A stretch of 64,000 nt of DNA from Vanilla planifolia (GCA_023846275.1 JAIUJO010000291.1:35001-99000), one strand, 5' to 3'; positions 49,629 to 63,627 are shown, counted from the first letter of the stretch. The notes: a model not told the origin generated them from the letters alone. Numbers and translations: made by a program.

Positions 49629-50670
49629 TTATACACTTTTATATGGACATTGTTAAGTTTTGTTTAGTTAAGAAAAAATAAAAAATAGTTTGACCAAAAT
49701 AAATTCTAATTTTATTCTTAAAAAATAATGAAAAAGAATGATTTTTTTTATAAAAAGTAATTACTTTTTTATTCATTTTAATATATAACAATTTTATGAA
49801 GGCACTATACACAAAAAATTTAGTAAATATACATCTTTTTTATAGGAATTTTTAAATTTATTTTAAAACTATTTTTTATTAATGCATTTTCCATTCAAAA
49901 TTATCTTTAAAATTAAACTTAAATGATAATATCTGCAACTCGTTAGTCATAGATTTTAAAATTATTAAAAAACATTAGCAAAATATTTTTTATATTTTGT
50001 ATGGATTAAATAATTTTTTAGATTTTTTTGAATGTTTTCTCTCTATAATAAAAAAATCTACTAAAAGACTAAATATTTTTTTTCTTTAAGAAAGTGATAG
50101 GTAAAAATATTCAAAAGAAAATATTTTTTATAAAACAAAAAATCTATATAAAAATTTCAAAGTAATTTATTACATAAAAGTTATTATGTTTTATATAATT
50201 ATTTAATAAAAGATGTTCAATGATAATCTTTTTTATAATCATTGGTTTTGTTTTTAATGAATGAAAATTCAAAACTTATTTTTCAATATTTACTAAAAAT
50301 AGATTTTCTGGAAATTTCTAATAATGAAAAAATAATTTATTACAAAATTGAATTAAAACATTTTTATGACATATATTTTGCAAAATTATTTTAAAAAATA
50401 CTTACTAATTTATTAAACTCATATATTATATACAAAGTAGTATCTTAAGAGCCTTTTTATATATTTGTGTAATATATTAATTTTTTTCATAATAGTTGAT
50501 AGAAATCATGATTAAAATTAACTTTTTTAATAAATAAAATTATGTTTTGTTTGAAATTTTGACTAAAACAAATCTTTTAGAAAAATTGAAATTTTTTTAA
50601 CCTTATTAGGCATTAATTTTGAAATTAAATTCATTTCTAATTAAAATTCATGTTTGTGATCCAAATGATG
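49629..50670. other. AT-rich unique island interrupting the satellite
   Basis: About 1.04 kb of very A/T-rich sequence with sharp edges: satellite stops at about 49628 and resumes at 50671. It has many T- and A-tracts (ATTTTTTTTATAAAAAG near 49741, for example), no open frame of note, no pentamer trace, no obvious terminal inverted repeats and no LTR-like ends. The 4-bp GTAG on both sides is uninformative because GTAG occurs every five bases in the array. It could be a decayed insertion or a spacer older than the array. I do not recognise it. Confidence 0.85.
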
Positions 50671-53600
50671 GTAGGGCAGAGTAGAGTGGAGTAAAGCAAA
50701 GTAGAACTGAGCAACATAGAGCAAAGCATAGTAGAGTAGAAGAAAATAGGGCAGAGCAAAGTAGAGCATAGTAGAGCTGAGCATAGCAGAGTAAAGCAGA
50801 GTATAGTAGAGCACAGCTGAGTAGAGCTAGGTTATGCTAGGTTAGAGTAGACAAGAGTATAGTAGAGTAGAGGAGGGTGCAGTAGAGTAGAGTTTAGTAG
50901 AGCTAAGTTAGGCTTGGCTAGGCTATGCCAGGTTAGAGTAGAGTAGAGTTGAGTATAGTACAGCTATGTTAGGTTGGGATAAGCTAAGCTAGGCATCACT
51001 AGGCAAGGCAAGGATAGGCTAGGCTAGGTAAGAGTAGAGTAGAGTAAAGTAAAATAGAGAAGAGTAGGGCTAGGATAATCTAGACTAGGCTAGGATAGGA
51101 TAGGCTAGAGTAGAGTAAAGTAGAGTAGAGTAGAGTAAAGCAAAGCAGAGAAGAACAAAGGTAAATTAGGCTAGGCTAGGCTAAGCTAGGCTAGGCCATG
51201 CTAGGTTAGAGTAAAGTACAGTATAGTATAGTTGAGTATAGCATTGTAGAGTAGAGTATAATAGAGTAAAGTTAGGTTAGGGTAGGTTATCCTAGGCTAG
51301 GCTATGATAGGATAAGCTAGAGTAGAGTAAAGTAGAGTAGAGCTAGTTAGGCAAGGCTAAAGTATAGAGTAGACGAGAGTAGATAAGAGTAGAGTAAAGT
51401 CGAGCAAAGAAGAGTAAAGTAGAGTAGAGTAGAGAAGAGCATAGCATAATAGAGCAGAGCAGAGTAGAGCTAGGTTAGGCTAGGTAAGGCTAAGTTGGAG
51501 TAGAGTGCAGTGGAGTAAAGTAGAGCTTTGTTAGGCTAGACTAAGCTGGGTTAGAGTTGAGTAGAGTAGAGTAGAGTTGAGTGGAGTAGATTAGAGTATA
51601 TTAGAGTAGAGCAAGGATAGGGTAGGCTAGGCTAAGTAAGGTAGAGTAGACTAGAGTAGAGTAGAGTGGAGTAGAGTAATGATAAGTTAGGCTAGGCTAT
51701 GTTAGAAAAAAATAGAGTAGAGTAGAGTAGACTAGAGTAGAGTAGAGTAGAGTAGAGTAGAGTAAAGTGAATATGTGAGGAGAAGAGAGGAGAGAAGTGG
51801 AGAAAAAAGTAGAGTAGAGTAGAGCAGAAGAGTAGAGCATAGCAATGTAGAGTAGAGCAGAGCATAGTAATGCAAAGCATAGCATAACAAAGGACAGGCT
51901 ACGTTTGAAAAGGCTTAAGAAGAGTACAACAGAGTAGAGTAGAGCAGAGTAAAGCAGAGTAGAGTAAAGCAGAGCATAGCATCACAGAGCTGAGCAGAGT
52001 ATAGTATAGTTAGGTTTAGCTAGGCGAGGCTAGGCTAGGTTAAGACAAGCTAGAGAAGAGTAAAGTAAAGTAGAGTATAGTAAAGTAGAGCTAGGTTAGG
52101 CTAGGGTTGCTAAGTTAGAGTAGAGTAGAGTAGTATAGATTAGATTGGAGTAGAGTTAAGTAGAGTAAAGTAGACAAAAGTTAAGTTAGGCTAGGCTAGA
52201 TTAGGCTAAGCTAGAGTAGGGTAAGCCTAGCTAGGCTTAGCTAGAGTAGAGTAGAGTAGCATAGAGTACTATAAAGTAGAGTAGAGTAGAGTAGAGCTAT
52301 GTTATGTTTGGCTAGGCTAGGATAAACTTTGCTAGAGGAGAGTAGAGCAAAGCAGAATAGAGAAGAGCAGAGTAGAGTATGACAGAGTAGAGTAGAGTAG
52401 AGCAGAGAAGAGCAGAGTAGAACAGAGCTAAGTTAGGCTATGCTAGGCCAGGTTGGAGTAGAGTCGAGTAGAGTAGAGTAGACTAGGGTAAAGTAGAGTA
52501 GAGTAGAGAAGAGCAGAGTAGAGTAGAGTAGTGTTAGGTTTTGTTAGGCTAAGCTAGGCTTGGTTAGGCTAGGCTAGGCTCAGTTAGGCCAGGCTAGGCT
52601 AGAGTGGAGTAGAGTAGAGTAAAGTAAGATGGAGTATAATAAAGTAGAGTAGAGCTTAGTTAGGTTAGGCTAGGCTATGCTAGACTAGAGTATAATAGAG
52701 TAGAGTAGAGTGGAGCAGAGAAGAGCATAGCACAATAGAGCGGAGCAAAGTAGAGCAAGGTTAGCCTTAACTAGGTTAGGCGTTGCTATGCTAGAGTAGA
52801 GTAGAGTAAAGCAAGGTCAGGTAAGACCAAGTCAGACTAGGTTGGAGTAGAGTAGAGTAGAGTGGAGTATAGTATAGGAGAGTAGAGTAGAGTAGAGTAG
52901 AGTAAAGTATAGTAAAGTAGGGTAGTGTAGAATAGGGTAGAGCTTGGTTAGGTAATGCTAGGCTAGGCTAAGCTAGGTTGGGGTAGGCTAGGCTAGGCTA
53001 AACTAGAGTAGGGTAGAGTAGAGTATCATAGAGTAGAATACAATTTGGTTAGACTAGGCTATGCTAGGCGAAGTTAGAGTAGGATAGAATAGAGTAGAGT
53101 AGAGCAGAGTAGAGTAGAGCAAAGAAGAGTAGAGCAAGTTAGAGTAGAGTAGAGCTAAGTTAGGTTAGGTTGGCTAGGTTATAGTAGTAGAGTAGAGTAG
53201 AGCTGAGTAGAGCTAGGTTAGGCAAGGCTAGGTAAGAGTGTAGTACAACAAAGTGGAGTAGAGTGAAGTAGAGCAGAGTAGAGTCTAGCCGTGCAAAGTA
53301 GAGCAGAGCTTGGTTAGGCTAGGCTAGGCTTAGCTAGGCTAGAATAGAGTTGATTAAAGTTGAGTATAGTAGAGTATAGTAGAGTAGAGCAAGGTTAGGC
53401 TAGGGTAAGCTAGGCTAAGTTATAGTAGAGTAGAGTAGGGTAGAGTAAAGTAGAGTAGAGTAGAGCTAAGTTAGGCTAGGCTAGGCAAGGATAGGCTAGG
53501 CTAAAGTAGAGTAGAGTAGAGTAGAGTAGAGTTGAGTAGAGCAAGGTTATACTAGGCTAAGCTAGATTACAAAAGAGTATAGCAGAGTAAAGTGGAGTAA

Positions 53601-54369
53601 AGGAAAGTATAGTGGAGTAGAGTAGAGAGAGTAGAGTAGAGTAGAGTAGAGCTGAGTAGTGCTAGGTTAGGCAGACTAGGCAAGGCTAGTCTAGAGTAAA
53701 GTTGAGTAAAGCTAAGTTTGACGAGGCTAGGCAAGGATATGTTATTGTAGAGTGGAGTATATTAGAGTAAAGTAAAGTAGAGCAGAGCTAAATTAGGCTA
53801 GGCTAAGCTATAGTATAGTAGATTAGAGTTGAGTAAAGTTGAGTCGAGTAGAGCTTAGTTAGGCTTTGATAGGCTAGGCTATGCTAAACGTAGCTAGAAT
53901 AGAGTATAGTAGAGTAGAGTAAAACATAGCAGAGTAAAATAGAGTAGAGCAGAGTGGAGTCGAGAAGAGCAAGCAAATTAGAGAAGAGCAAAGTAGAGCA
54001 GAGCAAAGTAAAGTGGAGAAGAGAAAAGCTAGATAGGCAAGGCTTGGCTAAGCTATGCTAGAGTACAATAGATTAGTGTAAAGCTAAGTTGGGCTTGGCT
54101 AGGATAAGCTAGGTTTAACTCTGGTAGAGTATAGTTGAGTAGATTAGAGTAGAGTAGAATAGAGTAGAGCAGAGTAAAACTAGATTTTGTTAGGATAAGC
54201 TAGACTAGGCTAAAGTAGAGTAAAGTTTTGTTAGACTTGGCTTGGATAGGCTAGATTAGAGTAGAGTAGAGTATATTAAAGTAGAATAGAGTAGAGTAGA
54301 GTAGAGCAAAGTAGAGCATAGTAGAGCTAGATTTGGATAGGCTAGGCTAAGTTAGACTAGAGTAGAGTA

Positions 54370-57300
54370 GAGATAGGTTAGGTTATGTTATGCTAGGCTA
54401 TGTTAGGATAGAGTAGAGTAGAGTAAAGTAGAGTAGTGTAGAGTAGAATAAGGTAGAGCAGAGCATAGTTAGGATAGAGTAGGCCAAGTGAAGTTAGGCT
54501 AGGCTAGAGTAGAGTAAAGTAGAGTAGTACTGAGTTTAGTGGAGTAGATAGAGTAGAGTAGAGCTAGGTTAGGCTTGGTTAGAGTATAATAGAGTATAGT
54601 AGAGCAGAGCATATCATTAAAGAGTAGAGAATAGCAAAGTAGAGAAAGAAAAAGTAGTGCAGAGCATAGCTAGGTTAGGCTAGGCTAAGCAAAGCTAGAG
54701 TAGAGTAGAGTAGAGTAGAGTATAACTAGGTTAGGCTTGAAAAGCTAGGCTAGGCTAAAGTGGAGTAGAGTAGAGTAGAATAAAGTAGAGCTAGGTTAGG
54801 TTATGCTAGGGTGGGCTATGCTTGGCTAGGGTAGGCCATGCTAGGCTAAGTTAGAGTAGAGTAGAGTAGAGTAGAGATCAGTTAGGCTTGACTAAAGTAG
54901 AAATGAGCAGAGCATAGTAGAGTAGAGTAGAATGGAGTAGAGCAGAGCAAAGTAGAATAGAGTAGAGTAGAGAGAGTAGAGTAGAGCTAGGTTAGGCTAA
55001 GCTAGGTTAGGTTTGTGTAGAGTAGAGTAGAGTAGAGTAGTGTAAAGTAGTATAGAGTGGAGTAAAATAGAGTAGAGCAATATAGAGTTGAGTAGAGTGT
55101 AGTAGAGTATAATAGAATAGGTTAGAGTAGAAGGAGCTAGGTTAGAATAGGCTAGGTTAAGCAAGGCTAAAGTTGATTAGAGTAGAGTAGAGTAAAGAAG
55201 AGTAGAGTAGAGCTGAGTTAGGTTAGCCTAGGCTAGGCTAGAGAAGAGTAGAGTAGAGTATAGTAGACTAGAGTAGAGAAAAGTAGAGCAAAGCAAAGAA
55301 GAGCAGAGTAGAATAGAGTAGAGCAGTCTAGAGTGGAGCAGAGCAGAGTAGAGCAAAACTAGAGCAAAGCAGAGTAGAGCAGAATAGAGTAGAGTAGAGT
55401 AGAGCTAGGTTAGGCTAGCCTAGGAAAAGCTAGACTAGAGTAGAGTTGAGTAGAGCTTGTTTATATTAGGAGATGTTATGTTAGGTTAGAGTAGAGTAAA
55501 GTAGAGTAGAGTAGAGTAAAGTAGAATGGAGCTTGGTTAGGCTAAGTTAAGCTAGGCAAAGATAGGCTAGGTTAAGCTAACTAGGCTAGAGTAAAGTAGA
55601 GTAGAGTAGAGAAGAGTAGAGTAGAGTAGACTAGAGCTAGATTATGCTAGGCTTGGCTAGGCATAGCTAGAGTAGAGTAGGGTAGAGTATATTAGAGTAG
55701 AGCAAAGTAATGTAAAGTAGAGCAGAGTGGAGCAAAATAGAGTAGAGTAGAGCAAAACAAGGCTCAGTTAGGCTAAGCTAAGCTAGCTTTGGCTAGGATA
55801 AAGTAGAGTAGAGTAGAGTAGAGTTAACTTTAGTAAGGCTAAGCTAGGTTAGGTTAGGCTAAGTTAGGTAAGCCAGAGTAGAGTAGAGTAAAGTAGAGTA
55901 GGGCTAAGCTAGGCGAGGCTAGAGTAGGCTTGGCTCAGTTAGGCTAAACTAGAGTAAAGTAGAGTAGAGCATAGTAGAATAGAGCTAGGTTAGGCTAGGC
56001 TAGCATAATCTTGGCTAAGCTAGGCTAGAACAGAGTAAAGTAGAGTGGAGTAGAGTAGAGCAGTGCAAAGTAGAGTTGAGCATAGTAGAGCAGACTGAGT
56101 AGAGCATAATAGAGCTGAGCATAACAGAGTAGAATAAAGTAGACAAGAGTAGAGTAGTGTAGAGCTGAGCAGAGTAGAGTAGAGTATAATAGAGTAGGCT
56201 AAATTAGGCTAATCTTGGCTAGGCTAGGCTAGGTAAGGATAGGCTAGGCTAGTGTTGAGTGTAGTAGAGCAGAGTAGAAAAGAGTCGAGTAGAGTAAAGC
56301 ATGCTTAGGCTAGACTAGGCTAGAGCATAATAAAGCATAGTAGAGTAGAATAAGTAGAGTAGAGCATGGTAGTATAGAGTAGAGCAGACAAGAGTAGAGC
56401 TAGGTTAGGTTAAGGAAGGCTAGACTAAGCTAGGCTAGGCTAAGCTAAAGTAGTGTAGAGTAGAGTTAAGCTAGGTTAGGCTAGACTATAGTGGAGTAGA
56501 GCTAGTTTACGCTAGGCTAGGCTAGGTTATTTTAGAGTAGAGTAGAGTAGAATAGAGTATATTTGAGAAAAGTAGAGTTGACTAAAGTAAAGTATAGTAG
56601 ATCTAGGTTAGACTAGGTTAGCTTATGCTAGACTAGGCTAGGCTAAGTTAGAGTAGAGTAGAGTAGAGTAGAGCTTCATTAGGTTAGGTTAATCTAGGCT
56701 AGGTTAGGCTACATTATGCTAAAGTAGAGAAGTACAGAGTAGAGTAGATTAATGTAGAGTAGAGTAGAATAATGCAGAGTAGAGCAAAGTAGAGCAGAGC
56801 TGAGTAGAGTATAGCAGAGTATAGTAGAGTAGAGCTAGATTAGGCTAGGCTAGACTAGAGTAGAGTAGAGCTAGGTTAGGCTAGGCTAGGTTCGTCTAGG
56901 TTAGAGAAGAGTAGAGTAGAATAGAGTAGAGTTGAATAAGATAGAGTAGAGTAGAGTTGAGTAGAGGAGAATAAAGCTATGTTAGGCTAAGCTACTCTAT
57001 GTTATATTAAGTTAGGCTAGGTTGGGCTAGACTAGGCTAGAATAAAGTAGAGTAGAGGAGAGTAGAGAAGAGTAGAGTAGAGTATAATAGAGTAGAGCAA
57101 GGTTAGGTAAGATTAGAGCATAATATAATGGAGTAGAGAAGAGTAGAGTAGAATAGAGCAAAGCAGAGTGAAGCAGAGAAAAGTATAGTAGAGTGGAGTA
57201 GAGGAGAGCAAAATAGAGAATAACAAAATTGAATGGAGTAGAGTAGAGCTTGGTTAGGTTCATCTATGCTAGGCTAGGTTAGAGATGAGTAGAGTAGAGT

Positions 57301-59200
57301 TGGGCTTAGTTAGGATAATGTAGAGCTTAGTTAGGATTGAGTAGGCCAAGCTAGGTTAGGCTAAGATAGGCTAAGGTAGGCTAGGCTAAAGAAGAGTAAA
57401 GTGTAGTACTGAGTTAAGTGGAGTGGAATAGAGTATAGCAGAGCTAGGTTAGGCTAGGCTAGGTTAGAGTATAATAGAGTAGAGTCGATAGAGTAGAATA
57501 GAGTAGAGCAAAGCAATAAAGAGTAGAGAATAATAGAGCAGAGAAGAGTAGAGAAGAGAAATATAGTGTAGAGCATAGCTAAGTTAGGCTAGAGTAGAGT
57601 AAAGTAGAGTATAACTAGGTTAGGCTGGGCTTGAGTAGAGTAGAGTATAGTAATGTAGAGCTAGGTTAGGCTATGCTATGGTGGGCTAGGCTAGGCTAAG
57701 TTAGGCTATGCCAGGCTATGTTAGAGTAGAGTAGAGTAGAGTAAGTAGAGCTTAGTTAGGCTAGTATAGAGCAAAAAAGAGCAGAGCATAGTAGAGCAGA
57801 GTAGAATAGAGCAAAGCAGAGCAAAGTATAATAGAGCAAAATAGAGTAGAGCTAGGTTAGGCTAAGCTAGGCTAGGTTTGTGTAGAGTAGAGTAGAGTAG
57901 AGTAAAGTAGAGTAGAGTAGAGTAAAAAAGAGCAAAGCAAAGTAGAGTTGAGTAGAGTGGAGTGGAGTATAGTAGAATATGGTAGAGTAAAGGAAGCTAG
58001 GTTACTCTTGGCTAGGTTAGGATAGGTAAGGTTAAGCTAGGTTAAAGTAGATTATGTAGAATAGAGTAGAGTAGAGAAGAGTAGAGTAGAGCTAAGCTAA
58101 GTTAGCTTAGGCCAGGCTAGGCTATGTTAGAGAAGAATAGAATAGAGTATAGTAGAATAGAGTAGAGTAGAGCAGAGCAGAGCAAAGCAAAGAAGAGCAG
58201 AGTAGAATAAAGTAGAGTAGTATAGAGTGAAGCAGAGTAGAGTATAGTAAAGTAGAGCAAAGATGAGTAGAGCATAGTAGAGTAGAGTAGAGTAGAGCTA
58301 GGTTAGGCTAGCCTAGGCTAGGCCAAAGTAAACTAGAGTTGAGTAGAGCTTGTTTATACTAAGCGATGCTATGCAAGGTTAGAGTAGAGTAGAGTAAAGT
58401 AGAGTAGAGTAGAGTAGAGTAGGGCTAGCTTTGGCTAAGTTAAGTTAGGCTAAGATAGGCTATGTTAGGCTAGCTAGGCTAGAGTAAAGTAAACTAGAGT
58501 AGAGTAGAGTAGAGAAGAGTAGAGTAGACTAGAGCTTGGTTATGCTAGGCTAGCCAAGGCACAGCTAGAGTAGAGTAGGGTAGAGTAGAGTAGAGCAGAG
58601 TACAATAGAGCAGAGCATAGTAGTGTAGAGTAGAGCAGAGTGGAGCAAAGTGAGTAGAGTTGAGCAGAGCAAGGCTTGGTTAGGCTAAGCAAGGCTAGCT
58701 TTGGCTAAGATAGAGTTGATTAGAGTTAGGTTATGTAAGGCTAAGCTAGTTTAAGTTAGGCTAAGTTAGCCTAAGCCAGAGTATAGTAGAGTAAAATAGA
58801 GTAGGGCTTGGCTAGGCTTAGCTCAGTTAGGCTAAACAAGGGTAAAGTAAAGTAGAGCAAAGTAGAGTAGAGCTAGGTTAGGCTAGGCTAGTGTAGGCTT
58901 GGCTTAGTTAGGCTAAAATAGAGTAAAGTAGAGTAGAGTATAGTATAGTAGAGAAAATTAGAGTATAGCATAGTAGAACAGACTAGAGTAGAGCATAGCA
59001 GAGCTGAGCATAGTAGAGTAGAGCATAGCAGACAAGAGTAGAGTAAAGTAGAGCTGAGCAAAGTAGAATGGAGAAGAGCAGAGATGAGTGGAGTAGAGCT
59101 GAGCAAAGTAGAGCAGAGAAGAGCAAAGTTGAGTGCAGCCAAGTTAAGCTAGGCTCAACTTGGCTAGGTTAGGCTATTGTTGAGAAGAGTTGAGCTATGT
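54370..59200 (+). repeat. Diverged ~2.9-kb tandem duplication in satellite
   Basis: Copy one starts near 54370 and copy two near 57240. Shared marks in order are: GTAGGCCAAG (AGGCCAAG at 54481 and 57343, offset 2862), TAGTACTGAGTT, GTATAACTAGGTTAGGC, GGTTTGTGTAGAG (55011 and 57876, offset 2865), GAGCTTGTTTATA (55455 and 58348, offset 2893), GCTAGCTTTGGCTA (55792 and 58694, offset 2902), then GAGCTGAGCATA and GACAAGAGTAGAG. Similarity is clear to about 58900 in copy two and fades by about 59200. The slow growth in offset reflects five-base indels. Confidence 0.85.
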
Positions 59201-61903
59201 TAGGTAATGCTAGGCTAGGTTAGGTTAGAGTGGAGTAGAAGAGAGTAGAGTAGAGTAGAGTAGAGTGGAGTAGAGGTAGGTTTGATTAGGCTTGGTTTGG
59301 TGAGGATATGTTAGGCTAAGCTAGAGTAGAGTAGAGTACAGAAGAGTATAGTAGAACATAATAGATTAGAGCTAGGTGAGGCTAGGCTAGGCTAGTTAGA
59401 GTACAATAAAGTAGCCTAAAGTAGAGTAAAGCATAGTAGAGCAAAGCAGAGTAGAGTATAGTAAAGTAGAGCTAAGAAAAGCATAGCAAAATAGAGCAAA
59501 ATAGAGTAGGTTAGAGCAGAGCAGAGTAGAGCAAAGTAGAATAGAGTAAAGCTAGGTTAGGCTAGATGAGAGTAGATTAGAGTAGAATAGAGCTAGGTTA
59601 GGCTAGGCTTAGTTAGAGTAGAGTATGGTTGAGTAGAGTAGAGTAGTGTGGAGTATAGTAGAGTAGAGCATTATAGAATAGAGTAGAGTAGAATATGGCT
59701 AGGTTGGTTAAGGTTAGGTTAGGCTAAGCTAAGCTAAGCTAGGCTATAGTATAATAGAGTAGAGTGGAGTAGAGTTGAGTAGAGTAGAGCAGAGTAGAGA
59801 TCAGGTATGCTTGGCTGGGTTAGGCTAGGCTAGGTTAAAGTAGAGTAGAGTAGAGTAAAGCAGAGAAAAGTAGAGTAGAACAGAGTAGAGTGGTGCAGAG
59901 TTTAGCAGAGTAGAGAAGAGTAAAGTAGAGCAGAGTAAAGCAAAGTTGAATAAGATAGAGAATAATAGAGTAGAGCAGAGCAGAGTAGAGCTAGGTTAGG
60001 CTAAGGTATGCTAATCTGAGCAAGGTTAAAATAGAATAGAGTCAAGTAGAAGAGAGTAAAGTATAGTATAGTATAGAATAATATAGTATATTAGATTAGA
60101 GTACAGTAGAGTAAGGTTAGGTTAGGCTTGGCTAGGCTAGGTAAGGGTATAGTAGAATAGAATAGAGTAGAGCAGAGAAGAGCAGAGTAGAGTAGAACAA
60201 AGAAGAGTAGAGCAGAGCAAAGTAGGGCAAGGTTAAGCTAGTTAGAGAGGAGTAGAGTAGAGTGGAGTAGTGTAGAGTAGAGCAAGATTAGGCTATTCTA
60301 GTTTAGAGTATAGTAGAGTAGCGTATAATAGAGTATAGTAAAGTATAGTAGAGTATAGTATAGTAGAGTGGAGCAGAGTTAGTTTTGTCTAAGCTAGGCT
60401 ATGTTAGAGTAGAGTAGAGTAGAGTAGAGTATAGTATAATAGAGTAGAGCAAGGTTAGGCTAGGCTAGGCTAATTAAATGTAGAGTAGAGTAGAGTAGAG
60501 TAAAATATAATAGAGTAGAGCAGAGTGGAGTAGACCTAAGTTAAACTAAGGTAGGTTATGGTTGGCTAGGCTAGGCTAGAGTTGAGTAGAGTAGAGTTGA
60601 GCTAAGTTAAACTATGGTAGAGTAATGCAGAGTAGAGCAGCATAGAGTAGAGGAAAGTAGAGCAGAGCAGAGTAAAGTAGAGTAGAGCTAGGTTAAGCAA
60701 GGTTAGCTTGGGTTAGAGTAGAGTAGAGTAGATTAGAATAGAGTAGAGTAAAATTGAGTAGAGTAGAGTAAAATTGAGTAGAGTAGAGCAGAGTAGGGAA
60801 GAGTAGAATAGAGTAAAGCTAGTTTAGCTATGGTAGGCTAGGGTAGAGTAAAGTAGAGTAGAGTGGAGCTTGGATAAGCTATGCTAAGCTAGAGTATAGT
60901 AGAGTAGAGTAGAGTAGAGCAGCATAGAGCATAGCAAAGCTGTGCAAAGAAGTGCTAAGCAAAGTTAGTTTAGGTTAAGCTAAGCTGGGCTACGATAGAG
61001 TAGAGTTGAGTATAGTATAATAAAGTAGAGTAATATAGAGTAGAGTAGGGTAGAGTATAGTAGGATAGAGCTAGGTTATGTTAAGCTAGGCTAGGTTAGA
61101 GTAGAGTAGAGTAAAGTAAAGTAGAGCTTGGTTAGGTTAGAATAGGCTAGGCTAGGCTAGGCAAGGCTAGAGTAGAGTATAGCTTGGTTACTCTAGGCTA
61201 GGCTTGAGTAGAGTAGAGTGGAGTAGAGCAGAGTTTAGGAGAGCAAAGCAAAAAATAGAAGGGTAAAGTAGAGCAAAGCAGAGCAAACAAAAGTAAAGTG
61301 AGGTGGGTAGAGTAGAGCTTTTTTAGGCTAAGCTAGGCTAAGTCAGGCTAAGTTAGAGTTGAGTAGAGTAGAGTAGAGTATAATAGAGTAGGATAGAGTA
61401 GAGTATAATAGAGTAGAGTAGAGTAGAGCTAAGCTAGGCTAGGTTAAGTTAGCTATAGTGGAGAAGAGTATAATAGAGTAAAGATAAGTGAGGTTAGGCT
61501 AGGCTAGGTAGGCTTGTCTAAAGCAGAGTAGAGTAGAGCAGAGTAGAGGACGACAGAGTAGAGCACAATAGAGGAGAGTAGGGCTATATTAGGCTAGGCT
61601 AGGTTCGGTTAGGCTGGGAAAGGCTAGGTTAGGCTAGCTAGAGTCGAGTATAGTAGCGTAGAGTAGAGTACAGCTAGGTTAGGTTAGGCTAGGCAAGGTT
61701 AGGCCAGAGTAGACTAGAGTAGAATAAAATAGAATAAAATAAAGTAGAGTAGAGTAAAGCTAGGTTAGGTTAGGCTTGGCTAAGTTAAGCTAAGCTAGGC
61801 TAGGCTAGGCTAGGCTAAAGTAGAGTAGAGTAGAGCAGAGTGAAGTATAGTAAAGCAAGATTTTGCTAGGCTAGGTTAGAGCAGAGTAGAGTAGAGTAGA
61901 GTA

Positions 61904-61936
61904 GAGGAGAGGAGAGGAGAGGAAAGGAAAGGGGAG
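61904..61936 (+). repeat. GGAGA pentamer run
   Basis: A short run of GGAGA units grading into GGAAA units and then GGGGAG, a locally homogeneous third pentamer type inside the array. The + strand is pure purine throughout. Confidence 0.7.
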
Positions 61937-63627
61937 TAGAGCTGAACAAAAGAGAGTAAAGATGAGTAGAGCAGGGCAGAGCAAAGCAACATAGACTAGA
62001 GTAGGGCAAAACAAGATTGGGCTAGGATAGGCTTAGCTAGGTTAGAGTAGAGTAGGGTTGAGTAGAGTGGAGTAGAGCTAAGCTACATTATATTAGGATT
62101 GGCAAGGCTAGGTTAGGATAGGCTAGGCTAGGCTAGAGTAGAGTAGTGGAATAGAGTAGAGTAGATTAGAGTAGAGTAGAGTAGAGGTAGGTTAAACTAG
62201 GTTTGGTTAGGTTAGGCCAAGCTAGGCTAGAGTAGAGTATAATAGAGACAGACAAGAGTAGAGCAGACTAATATAAAATAGAGCAGAGTAAGGAAGAGTA
62301 GAGTAGAGAAGAGAAAAATAGCCTTAGTAGAATAGAGTAGAGAAGAGTAGAGTAGAGGAGAGCAGAGTAGACAATAAAAAAGTAAAGCAGAATAGAGTAA
62401 ATTAGAGTCGAGTAGAGTAGAGCTAAGTTAGGCTAGGATAGCCTATGCTAGAGTAGATTAGAATACAGTGGAGTAGAGCATAATAGAGTATCATAGAGTA
62501 GAGTAGAGCTAGGTTAAGCTAGGCTTGGCTGGGCTTTATTAGAGTAGGGTACAATAGAGTAGAGTAAAGTAGAGTACGATTGAGTAGAGTAGAGCTTGGT
62601 TAGGTTTATAAGCTAGACTAGGCTAAGCTAGGTTAGGGTAGGTTAGGCTAGGCTAGAGTAGAGTAGTGTTGAGTATAGTATATCTATTTTTGGCTAGGCT
62701 TGGCAAGGTGAGGCTAGGCATAGCTAGAGTAGAGTAGAGTAGAGTAGAGTAGAGCGGAGCTGAGATAAGCAGAGTAGAGTAGACCATAGTAGAGTAGAAT
62801 AAGGCAGAGCTAAGCTAGGTTAGGCTAGGCTAGAGTAGAGTGTAGTAGAGTAGAGTAGAGTATAGTAGAGCTTGGTTAGGCTAGGCAAGGCTACGTTATA
62901 ATGGAGCAAAGTATATGAGAGTAGAGTAGAATAAAGTGGAATATAGCTGAATAGACTAGAGCTTGGCTAGGATTGGCTTTGCTAGGCTATGTTAGAGTAG
63001 AGTAGAGTAGAGCAGAGTAAAGCTAGGTTAGGCTTTACAAGCTAGGCTAATATTAACTAATGTAGGCTAGGCTAGGCTAGAGTAGAGTAGGGTAGAGTAG
63101 AGAAGAGTAGAGTAGAGCTTTGTTAGGCTTGGGTAGAGTAGAGTAGTGTAGAGTAGAATAGAGTAGAGTAGAGTATAGTAGAGTAAAGTAGAGTTGAGTA
63201 AGTAATAGAGTAGAGTAGATTAGAGTAGAGTAGATTAGAGTAGATGAGAAGAGAGGAGAGAAAAGGAGAGATAAGCAGAGCAGATGAGCAGAGTAGAGTA
63301 GAACATAAGAAAGAAGAGTAGAACGGAGCAGTTTAAAGCAAGGCAGTATAGAGTAAAATTGTGCTAGGTTAGGCTAAGCTAAGATAGTATATAGTAGAGT
63401 AGAGTAGAGTAGAGTAGTGAAGAGTAGAGTAAAGTAGAGCTAGGTTAGGTCAGGTTAGGCTAAGCTAGGCTAGGGTAAGGTTGGCTAGGAAAGGCATGGC
63501 TAGGATAGGCTAGAGTAGACTAGACTAGACTAGACTAAAGGTAGATTAGGCTAGGTTAGACTATGTTAACCTAGACAAGAGTCAAGAGTAGACTAGAGTA
63601 GATTAGTGTAGAGTATATTTTTGTAGA

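Noticed and set aside
49629..50670. AT-rich island as a MITE or Helitron insertion with GTAG target duplication
   Set aside because: No terminal inverted repeats or Helitron ends seen, and GTAG occurs every five bases in the flanks so it carries no information.
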